Source: Chitinibacter sp. SCUT-21
GTDB lineage: Bacteria > Pseudomonadota > Gammaproteobacteria > Burkholderiales > Chitinibacteraceae
Length of the DNA stretch: 64,000 nt
Direction: 5' to 3'
Assembly: GCA_041874755.1 (NCBI GenBank)
Contig: CP102611.1
Span: 558,001 to 622,000 of the forward strand
Below, one piece after another: positions 19,936 through 26,637 of this stretch; position 1 is the first letter of the stretch; each line of letters opens with the position of its first letter. Below the pieces are notes generated by a model, which saw only the letters and a program-made list of their open reading frames with translations, did not search any database and was not told the DNA's origin. The translations under genes were made by a program, and so were the position numbers.

Positions 19936-20907
19936 TTAAATGCAGCACGCGAGCAATAAAATCACCGCGCTGGAAAACGCCCACAATACCAGCGTTTCTT
20001 TAACCAGACTTAAACTACGCACAATATCTGCCGCTTCAGGCTCAGGGCCAAAGCCTAGCCAAATTCTTTGCTCGACGCGGCCGTGGTAAATCGCATTGCC
20101 GCCCAAAGTAATGCCTAAAGCGCCCGCGCCTGCAGCCATCACCGGGCCGGCGTTTGGGCTATCCCAATGCCGCGCCTGTTCGCGCCATGCGCAATGAGCC
20201 AGCCGCGTCTCTCCGAGCAGTGCGTACGAAAATGCCGTGAGCCGAGCAGGAATAAAATTGAGCACATCATCGAGCCGCGCAGCGACGCGGCCAAAATAAA
20301 TAAAACGCGGCGTGCGATAGCCCCACATCGCGTCCAGCGTATTGGCCAGCCGATGCACAATCGCGCCCGCGCCGCCGAAAACTAAAAACCAAAATAGCGT
20401 CGAGAAAATCGCGTCCGCGCCATTTTCTAAATTTGATTCGATTGCACCCTTGGCAATCGCGGTTTCATCCAATTGCGAGCAATCGCGGCTCACAATCATA
20501 CTCAGCGCCCTGCGTGCGCCAGCCAAATCGCCCTGCACCAAAGGCAAAGCAATCGCCTCGACATGGCTAAACAGGCTGCGAGCGCCCAGCGCAAACCACA
20601 GCGCAGTACCATGCAGCATGCCCAGCGCAATCGTTTGCACGCTAGGCTGTTGAGCGAATGTCGTGTTTGCAATATAAGTAATCAGCAGAAATACCAGCAG
20701 CGGTATTGAGATCAAAGCCAATACAGAAAAGCCACCCAGAGCAATACCCCACGACCCTGCTTTTCGATTAAATCGCTTTTCAAAAAACTTCACCCCAAGG
20801 CCGAAACCGACCAAGGGGTGAAAGCGACGCGGCTCCCCCACCAGCGCCTCCAGCACCAGCCCGAAGGCCAGTGCCAGTAGCAATTGAAGTGGCGAAGCCA
20901 AGCCCAT
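19936..20907 (-). CDS. cbiB: adenosylcobinamide-phosphate synthase
   Basis: A 323-residue membrane protein with several hydrophobic helices. Family signatures are FGLVLEALVGEPRRFHPLVGFG near the N terminus, ARRALSMIVSRDCSQLDETAIAKGAIES in the middle and RHWDSPNAGPVMAAGAGALG with GNAIYHGR toward the end. It attaches aminopropanol (phosphate) to adenosylcobyrate. The ATG at 20907 overlaps the btuB stop as TAATG, a coupling arrangement that favours this start over a TTG at 20922. Confidence 0.94.
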   Translation of the reverse strand: MGLASPLQLLLALAFGLVLEALVGEPRRFHPLVGFGLGVKFFEKRFNRKAGSWGIALGGFSVLALISIPLLVFLLITYIANTTFAQQPSVQTIALGMLHGTALWFALGARSLFSHVEAIALPLVQGDLAGARRALSMIVSRDCSQLDETAIAKGAIESNLENGADAIFSTLFWFLVFGGAGAIVHRLANTLDAMWGYRTPRFIYFGRVAARLDDVLNFIPARLTAFSYALLGETRLAHCAWREQARHWDSPNAGPVMAAGAGALGITLGGNAIYHGRVEQRIWLGFGPEPEAADIVRSLSLVKETLVLWAFSSAVILLLACCI

Positions 20908-22739
20908 TACTTCGGCGCCCAACGCACGCTGAGCATGCCGTTCAGGCCAACAGTGCTGTAGTCGTAGACTTGCGTGTAGTCTTTATCGAAGACATTGTTG
21001 ACGCGCGCAGACACGGCCCAATCTTTGGCGACTTGATATTCAGCAACCAAGTTGGTCAGCGCATAACCTGCCAGCGTTACACGGCCAGCGCCCCACACGT
21101 CGTCATAACGCTCGCCTTGCGCTTGCACTTCAGCACGCAAACGCCATTGATTGCTGCTCAAGCCTGCGTAGACCACGCCTGCATTTTTCGCGCGTAACTC
21201 AAGCTGACGATCATTTTTCTGATCAAGCGCGTCGAGGTAATCGTAGCTAAAGCCCGCTTCTAGTCCATCTTTGGCCCAATCAGCGGTCAAAGTCAGACCA
21301 GAAAGGCGCACTTTCTCGACGTTTTTAACGGTATTGCGATCGTTCAAAATAAAGTCTTTCACTTCATTGCGGAACAAAGTCGCGCCCAATTTCAATTGGT
21401 TGGTTTGGTAACGCGCAAACACTTCACCGCCTTCAGATTCTTGCGGCTTCAGGTTTGGATTACCCCAGTTGGGCCAATACAGTTGGTTAAACGTCGGCGC
21501 TTGGTAACCGGTGCCGTAGCTTGCGCCCAGTTGGAAGGCATCGCTCGCTTGCCACGAACCGCCCAAAGTACCCGTTGTTTGACGATCAAATTGCGAATTA
21601 TCGTCGCTACGTAAATTGGCTTGCAGCGTGAAGTCGCCCAAGTTTGCTAAATAACCACCGAGCAAGCTGTTGATGCGACGGTGATCAACCGTGTAGTTGC
21701 CGCCAGTTTTAGACACGTCTTGCGCCAAGGTTTCCAAGCCTAAGGTCAGCAGGCCTGGGCCTACTTTGACGTCATTTTGCCAAGACAGTTGGTTTTGGCG
21801 CGTTTTAATGCGCGTTTCTTCTAAAGCTGGCGTTTTAGCTGGTGCGTAGCTATAGCTATCGTCAACACTGCTACCCGCTTGGATTTTGCTCGTCCAGTTG
21901 CTGGTGAACTGGTTTTTGCTCCAAACTGTTGCGCTACCGTTGGTGCCTTCATCACGGTAATCGTAGTATTTAGTCGCGTACGCGCCGTCGTAGTGGTTTT
22001 CTACTTTCGCAATCAGCAAGCTCGCGCCGATTTCGTTGGCGGCATTAAATTGGTGGCTAAAATTCGCTGACACGCTATTGTTTTCGTAGCCATCATCATC
22101 GCTGTTGAATTTTTGGTACTTCGGCAAGACCAAAGCGCTGACGCCGTCAGTTTTGCTGTGCGCTAGGCCAATTGAGTAACGGGTTTGCTCGTTACCACCT
22201 GCCAAGCTTGCGCTCGCTTCCACGCTATCTTGCGTGCCATAGCCGATTTCAATACTTGGGGTCGCACCTTTACCACCGCGCTTAGTGAAAATCTGAATCA
22301 CGCCACCAATTGCATCGGCGCCATACAAACTAGCTGCTGGGCCGCGCAAAATTTCAATGCGATCCACTTGTGCTAATGGAATGTGCTGCAATGCGGCTTG
22401 ACCGGTCGTTGCCGAGCCATAACGCACGCCGTCGATCAGCACTACGGTTTGGTTTGAGTTGGCGCCACGAATAAACACGCCGCCCGATTTACCTTGGCCG
22501 CCATTGCTGGTAATTTGCACGCCCGGTTGGCGCGCTAATAATTCTGGTAGGCTGGTATTGCCTTGTGTTGCAATCTCTTTTTGCGTCAACACAGTCACAT
22601 CACCGACCACTTCACGGGCAGGCTGGGCAACGCGGGCTGCGGTTACGACAACCTCATCCAGTTGCGTAACATCAGCGTGCGCCATAGTGGCAATAGCAGA
22701 AAGACAGGTTAGGTATAGCTTAGAAAAACGCGGTTTCAT
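20907..22739 (-). CDS. btuB: TonB-dependent vitamin B12 outer-membrane receptor
   Basis: A 610-residue BtuB of usual length. Signal peptide residues 1-22 (ends AHA), TonB-box-like DEVVVTAARVAQ, plug domain with LPELLARQPGVQI and RILRGPAASLYGADAIGG, then a 22-strand barrel ending in an aromatic-rich strand NGMLSVRWAPK. It imports cobalamin with TonB energy. It is the first gene of the B12 operon; its start codon is 6 nt from GGAG, which is part of a sequestering hairpin downstream of a cobalamin riboswitch. Confidence 0.96.
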   Translation of the reverse strand: MKPRFSKLYLTCLSAIATMAHADVTQLDEVVVTAARVAQPAREVVGDVTVLTQKEIATQGNTSLPELLARQPGVQITSNGGQGKSGGVFIRGANSNQTVVLIDGVRYGSATTGQAALQHIPLAQVDRIEILRGPAASLYGADAIGGVIQIFTKRGGKGATPSIEIGYGTQDSVEASASLAGGNEQTRYSIGLAHSKTDGVSALVLPKYQKFNSDDDGYENNSVSANFSHQFNAANEIGASLLIAKVENHYDGAYATKYYDYRDEGTNGSATVWSKNQFTSNWTSKIQAGSSVDDSYSYAPAKTPALEETRIKTRQNQLSWQNDVKVGPGLLTLGLETLAQDVSKTGGNYTVDHRRINSLLGGYLANLGDFTLQANLRSDDNSQFDRQTTGTLGGSWQASDAFQLGASYGTGYQAPTFNQLYWPNWGNPNLKPQESEGGEVFARYQTNQLKLGATLFRNEVKDFILNDRNTVKNVEKVRLSGLTLTADWAKDGLEAGFSYDYLDALDQKNDRQLELRAKNAGVVYAGLSSNQWRLRAEVQAQGERYDDVWGAGRVTLAGYALTNLVAEYQVAKDWAVSARVNNVFDKDYTQVYDYSTVGLNGMLSVRWAPK

Positions 22740-22741
22740 TC

Positions 22742-22796
22742 AAGTCTCCAGCAATACACCCTCAGTGTATTGCGTCAATAAAGCGGCAGGAGACTT
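22742..22796 (-). promoter_or_regulatory. ribosome-binding-site sequestering hairpin of btuB
   Basis: In the leader RNA, AAGTCTCC (22796-22789) is an exact complement of GGAGACTT (22749-22742), which contains the btuB Shine-Dalgarno sequence. Between them is a second perfect 9-bp stem, GCAATACAC/GTGTATTGC (22773-22751). The pair forms a translation OFF structure, the expected expression platform of a cobalamin riboswitch that acts on translation. Confidence 0.8.
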
Positions 22797-22844
22797 CAAA
22801 AGAGAAAGGGAAACAGTAGGCGCATCGCAGGATGGCCAGATTCT

Positions 22845-23165
22845 GTCGCCACGGTCACCCTGCCGTACGGAACTGCTTGCCGCGCCAGTGCGCGCAAGCC
22901 AGCAAGGCCGGTCTCCGGACTGATCAGTAGCTTTCGCTGATCGTTCACCTTCCCATTTGGCTTATCCAAACAGTGGTTGCGTTTTACACGCCAGAACGAC
23001 TTTGACTGATTTACCGTTGCAGGGGCAGTACAGGCTTACTAGTAGCAAACCAAAAAATTCCATGCCGCTGCGCCTCGCCGTACAAGTTGTACAGCTCTTC
23101 GGCTTGCATGAACTCTTTTGTCTAGCTACTAACCTGTTTCCCGTTTAAAGATGACACGCATTTTG
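22845..23165 (-). promoter_or_regulatory. cobalamin riboswitch (with 92-nt insertion)
   Basis: The leader of btuB contains the core elements in order on the minus strand: CGGGAAACAGGT, then after an insertion GTAAGCCTGTACTGCCCC and GCAACGGTAA, then CAACCACTG, TGGGAAGG and the B12 box AGTCCGGAGACCGGCC (22921-22906), which matches the consensus AGYCMGGAGACCKGCC exactly. Outer limits are approximate. High adenosylcobalamin should lower expression of btuB and the operon. Confidence 0.93.
23040..23131. repeat. palindromic GTAC-N5-GTAC element inside the riboswitch loop
   Basis: A 92-bp imperfect palindrome with arms TAGTAGC (23040-23046) and GCTACTA (23125-23131), continued by about 13 of 19 matching positions, and centre GTAC AAGTT GTAC (23080-23092). 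On the minus strand the core is followed by GGCGAGGCG. It separates CAGGT from GTAAGCCTG; removing it gives CAGGTGTAAGCCTG, the P5/L5 form of the cobalamin aptamer. Confidence 0.8.
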
Positions 23166-23206
23166 CGATCACCTCACCATTGCTGCGCGCATTGTAACGT
23201 GAAATT

Positions 23207-23235
23207 TTATTACGTACCTGTCTGGAATATGACAA
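23207..23235 (-). promoter_or_regulatory. predicted promoter of the btuB cobalamin operon
   Basis: On the minus strand TTGTCA (23235-23230) and TAATAA (23212-23207) are separated by 17 bp, placing transcription start near 23200, about 35 nt before the riboswitch. The match is moderate; it is the best candidate in the 23166-23335 stretch. Confidence 0.5.
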
Positions 23236-23335
23236 ACAGAAGACAACTTACCTGCCAACACCTTAGTTTTTAACTATTAGCTAGATAGAAAAATACAATC
23301 TCCACTATCCATTGCACCGTGCATGGCGCAAGAAT

Positions 23336-23349
23336 ATGATCCAGATCAA
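23336..23349 (+). promoter_or_regulatory. FNR/Anr-like box upstream of the gbsR-cydAB genes
   Basis: ATGAT-CCAG-ATCAA resembles the FNR/CRP-family dyad TTGAT-N4-ATCAA with one mismatch. It lies 33 bp before the regulator start codon. Low-oxygen control of a bd-type oxidase by FNR/Anr is common, so the position makes sense. No clear -10 follows, so the mode of action is open. Confidence 0.5.
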
Positions 23350-23381
23350 ATTTCACAAATTACTGAAAATTCAAAACATAC

Positions 23382-23957
23382 ATGAACCTCACTCCATTAA
23401 TTCAATCTTTCGTACTGCACTTTGGCGAAATGGGTAGCCATTGGGGCATTAATCGCACCGTTGGCCAAATGTATGCGTTGCTGTTTGTCAGCGAAAAGCC
23501 GCTCAACGCCGACGAAATGGCCGAAGCGCTGGGCTTTTCACGCTCGAACATTTCGATGGGGCTCAAAGAGCTGGTGTCGTGGCGGCTGGTGAAGTTGCAG
23601 CATTTGCCCGGCGATCGGCGCGAATACTATTCAACGCCAGAGGACGTTTGGGTGATTTTTCAAACGTTGGCCGAAGAGCGCAAAAAGCGCGAAGTTGACC
23701 CAACGCTCACCATGCTGCGTGGTGCGCTGCTCGAAACGCCGAGCAACGACGCGGACAAACACGCGCAAGCGCGCATGGCGCAAATGCACGATTTAATCGA
23801 TTTAACCACCAGCTGGTTTAGCGATATTCAGCGCCTTGACGTCGAAACATTGCAAAAATTGATGAAACTGGGCGCACAAGTGCAAAAGTTTTTAGAGCTC
23901 AAGCAAAAACTGCCGGCGTTTTTGGGCGGTGCTGAGTCCAACCCCGATAAGGAATAA
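23382..23957 (+). CDS. GbsR/MarR-type transcriptional regulator
   Basis: A 191-residue regulator with a winged helix-turn-helix at about residues 25-95 (MYALLFVSEKPLNADEMAEALGFSRSNISMGLKELVSWRLV, followed by the wing GDRREYYS). The C terminus is helical and probably dimerises. Members of this family often stand immediately before cytochrome bd / CIO genes; here the spacing to cydA is 2 bp. It is probably a regulator of this oxidase. No clear ribosome-binding site precedes ATG 23382, so the start is less certain. Confidence 0.88.
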   Translation: MNLTPLIQSFVLHFGEMGSHWGINRTVGQMYALLFVSEKPLNADEMAEALGFSRSNISMGLKELVSWRLVKLQHLPGDRREYYSTPEDVWVIFQTLAEERKKREVDPTLTMLRGALLETPSNDADKHAQARMAQMHDLIDLTTSWFSDIQRLDVETLQKLMKLGAQVQKFLELKQKLPAFLGGAESNPDKE

Positions 23958-23959
23958 TC

Positions 23960-25267
23960 ATGGCCGATGCCCTCCTCGACCCCGTCGTACTGGCGCGGAT
24001 TCAATTCGCCGCCAATATCACCTTCCATATTCTGTTCCCGACGATCAGCATCGCGCTGGGCTGGGTGCTGCTGTTTTTCAAGCTGCGTTTTAATAAAACC
24101 GGCGACGCCAAATGGATGGAGGCGTACGGCTTTTGGGTCAAGATTTTTGCGCTAACCTTTGCGATGGGCGTCGTGTCGGGCATCACGATGAGTTTTCAGT
24201 TCGGCACCAACTGGCCCGGCTATATGCAGGCAGTCGGCAATATTGCCGGGCCGCTGCTGGCGTATGAAGTCCTGACCGCGTTTTTCTTGGAAGCGACCTT
24301 CCTGGGCATTATGTTGTTCGGCCAGAAAAAGGTCAGCAACCGTATGCATACGGTCGCGACGATCTTGGTTGCTGGCGGTACGACCTTATCTGCATTCTGG
24401 ATTTTGGTGCTCAATTCGTGGATGCAAACGCCGGCTGGCTTTGAAATGATCAACGGCCAAGCGCATGTGACCGATTGGCTGACGGTGATTTTCAACCCGT
24501 CGATGCCGTATCGCCTCACCCATATGCTATTGGCGTCGGGCTTAACGGTGTCGTTCTTGATCGCAGGTGTTTCGGCGTATCGCTACCTAAAAGGCCAAAC
24601 AACCGCCAGTGTACAAGCCACGCTAAAAACCGGCGTCATCCTTGCCGCGGCGCTGATTCCGCTGCAAATCTTGGTGGGTGATATGCATGGGCTCAATACC
24701 TTTAAGCATCAACCGGCCAAAATCGCCGCGATTGAAGGCGTGTGGCATACCGAGCGTGGCGCACCGCTGATGCTGTTTGCAATTCCGAACAGCGAAACCC
24801 GCAGCAACGATTACGCAATTGGCATTCCTAAATTGGCCAGCTTGATCTTAACGCACGAACTCAACGGCGAAATTAAAGGCCTGAACGAGTTTGCCGAGCA
24901 TCCACCGGTGGGCAAAGTGTTTTGGTCATTCCGTATTATGGCTGGTGTGGGTATATTGATGCTGCTCGCTAGCTGGTTAGCCGTGTGGCAAATACACCGC
25001 CATGGTATACCAAAGGCGAGTGTGAGCAGATTATTGGTCGCGATGACGTTTAGCGGCTGGGTGGCAACCGTGGCGGGTTGGTACGTCACCGAAATCGGCC
25101 GCCAGCCGTGGCTGGTGCAAGGCGTGTTAAAAACAGCCGACGCGGTGTCGAAAGTGCCGAGCGGCATGGTGCTGAGCACCTTGCTCATGTATCTGGCGCT
25201 GTATGCCCTCTTGCTCGCCTCGTATATCTCGGTGGTGTTTTATCTGGCGCGCAAACCAGCGCATTAA
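23960..25267 (+). CDS. cydA: cytochrome bd-type / cyanide-insensitive quinol oxidase subunit I
   Basis: A 435-residue membrane subunit that oxidises quinol and reduces O2. Haem-ligand histidine H23 is in RIQFAANITFHILFP, another is in PYRLTHMLLASG, and the signature GWYVTEIGRQPW is present. The length is shorter than E. coli CydA (about 520) because the quinol loop is short, which is typical of CioA-like enzymes. It has about nine helices. Start ATG has AAGGA before it. It is coupled with the upstream regulator and cydB. Confidence 0.94.
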   Translation: MADALLDPVVLARIQFAANITFHILFPTISIALGWVLLFFKLRFNKTGDAKWMEAYGFWVKIFALTFAMGVVSGITMSFQFGTNWPGYMQAVGNIAGPLLAYEVLTAFFLEATFLGIMLFGQKKVSNRMHTVATILVAGGTTLSAFWILVLNSWMQTPAGFEMINGQAHVTDWLTVIFNPSMPYRLTHMLLASGLTVSFLIAGVSAYRYLKGQTTASVQATLKTGVILAAALIPLQILVGDMHGLNTFKHQPAKIAAIEGVWHTERGAPLMLFAIPNSETRSNDYAIGIPKLASLILTHELNGEIKGLNEFAEHPPVGKVFWSFRIMAGVGILMLLASWLAVWQIHRHGIPKASVSRLLVAMTFSGWVATVAGWYVTEIGRQPWLVQGVLKTADAVSKVPSGMVLSTLLMYLALYALLLASYISVVFYLARKPAH

Positions 25268-25316
25268 TCAAGGCGCTGCCGTGTTGGCGCAAACGGCGTA
25301 GACACGGCTGCCTGAT

Positions 25317-25416
25317 AAGTAATCGAACAAAAGTTTTCCCGCAAGGCACCGAGCCGCAGACAGTACAGCTAGTACGGCAAGGCGAGGTAACGATGCGGGT
25401 AACTTTTGGCTTACTT
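25317..25416. repeat. palindromic GTAC-N5-GTAC element between cydA and cydB
   Basis: A roughly 100-bp imperfect palindrome in a 167-bp intergenic gap of an operon. The arms AAGTAA/TTACTT and AAAAGTT/AACTTTT flank a centre GTAC AGCTA GTAC (25363-25375) followed by GGCAAGGCG. A further stem GCCGTGT/ACACGGC lies at 25278-25308 just before it. The element will form a long hairpin in the cydAB transcript. Confidence 0.72.
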
Positions 25417-25434
25417 TACAAAAAGGACAATGTA

Positions 25435-26457
25435 ATGGCTAACTTCGATTGGGCATATTGGCTGCCTGTAATCTTTGCCGCCCTGATGGTGATTTCCATG
25501 TTTGCCTACGTCATCCTCGATGGGTATGACTTGGGAGTTGGTATCTTGCTTGAGCTAGAGCAAGATACCCAGCAGAAAGATAAAATGATTGCCTCAATCG
25601 GCCCGTTTTGGGACGCGAATGAAACTTGGCTGGTGCTTGGCGTTGGCCTACTGCTGGTCGCCTTCCCGATGGCGCATGGCATTATTTTAACGGCGCTGTA
25701 TTTGCCGGTGGCGATCATGTTGCTGGGCCTGATTTTGCGCGGCGTGGCGTTTGATTTTCGCGTCAAAGCGCAAGCGCATCATCAACCGCTGTGGAATCGG
25801 CTGTTTTTTGTCGGCTCATTGCTGGCCACCGTGTCGCAAGGCGTGATGCTCGGTCGTTACCTGACCGGCTTTGCACCGGGCTGGGGCGCTTGGGGCTTTG
25901 CACTGTTGGTCGGCCTAAGCATGGTCGCGGCGTATGCGCTGATTGGCGCGAGCTGGCTAATCATGAAAACCAGCGGCGCACTGCAACAACGCGCCGTGCG
26001 CTGGGCGCAACGCAGCGTGTGGTTCGCCGCGCTCGCCGCGCTGCTGGTCTCGATCGCCACGCCGTGGGTTAGCCCGCGCGTGTTCGATTTGTGGTTTTCG
26101 CTGCCGAACGTGTTCCTACTCGCACCAGTGCCGATCATGACCGCCGCGCTATTTGGCGTAATTGCTTATTCGCTACCCAAACTCGCCCAACGTCAGCGCA
26201 ATGGCAACGATAATTTCTGCTGGCTACCCTTCGCCGCCACGGTCGGCATCGTGTTGCTGTCATTCTTTGGCTTGGTCTACAGCATCTTCCCGCACTTGGT
26301 GATTGACCAACTCACCATTTGGCAAGCCGCCAGCAGCACCGACTCCTTAATGATTATGTTCGTCGGCGCCACCTTTGTACTGCCGACCATCATCGGCTAC
26401 ACGATTTATTCGTATCGAGTGTTCTGGGGCAAGGCGGGAGAATTATCGTACCAATAA
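25435..26457 (+). CDS. cydB: cytochrome bd-type / cyanide-insensitive quinol oxidase subunit II
   Basis: A 340-residue membrane subunit with the conserved VILDGYDLGVGILL near the N terminus and GPFWDANETWLVLGVGLLLVAFP, followed by several helices. It forms the structural partner of CydA. The start at 25435 is backed by AAAAGGA 7 nt upstream and the expected family N terminus MANFDWAYWLPV; the longer open frame into cydA is spurious. I found no small CydX-like or DUF2474-like gene after it. Confidence 0.94.
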   Translation: MANFDWAYWLPVIFAALMVISMFAYVILDGYDLGVGILLELEQDTQQKDKMIASIGPFWDANETWLVLGVGLLLVAFPMAHGIILTALYLPVAIMLLGLILRGVAFDFRVKAQAHHQPLWNRLFFVGSLLATVSQGVMLGRYLTGFAPGWGAWGFALLVGLSMVAAYALIGASWLIMKTSGALQQRAVRWAQRSVWFAALAALLVSIATPWVSPRVFDLWFSLPNVFLLAPVPIMTAALFGVIAYSLPKLAQRQRNGNDNFCWLPFAATVGIVLLSFFGLVYSIFPHLVIDQLTIWQAASSTDSLMIMFVGATFVLPTIIGYTIYSYRVFWGKAGELSYQ

Positions 26458-26462
26458 GTAGC

Positions 26463-26637
26463 AAAAAGGCGGTCCTACGAGCCTTATGCCTTTCACTTAA
26501 GCCGTTCGTGGTGAGTTAGTCGAGCCATGAATGGAGTGCATAACAGACAAAATGGCCGTTTACCCTTAGCCAAGCTCAAGGCGAACGGCCATTTTTTTGC
26601 TTAAGTGAACGGCATTAGCTCTGAGAGCCGCCTTTTT
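26463..26637. repeat. long nested inverted repeat between cydB and the M16 protease gene
   Basis: Left arm 26463-26502 and right arm 26599-26637 are near-perfect reverse complements (shared AAAAAGGCGG ends and TTCACTTAAGC inner ends, with a few differences between). The arms enclose an independent terminator hairpin. The right arm overlaps the last codon of the M16 gene. The structure may be a bidirectional terminator or a MITE-like insertion. Confidence 0.8.
26549..26598 (+). terminator. terminator of the cydAB operon
   Basis: AATGGCCGTT and AACGGCCATT form a 10-bp stem with a 23-nt loop and a run of seven T on the plus strand. The reverse reading also ends in four T, so it can act for the convergent M16 gene as well. 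Confidence 0.8.

Noticed and set aside
25078..25434. N-terminal extension of cydB into cydA
   Set aside because: The open frame is accidental; the family start and an AAAAGGA site place the start at 25435.
26458..26548. Possible cydX or DUF2474 small subunit gene after cydB
   Set aside because: No short hydrophobic reading frame with the expected tryptophan-rich start; the space is filled by the inverted repeat.
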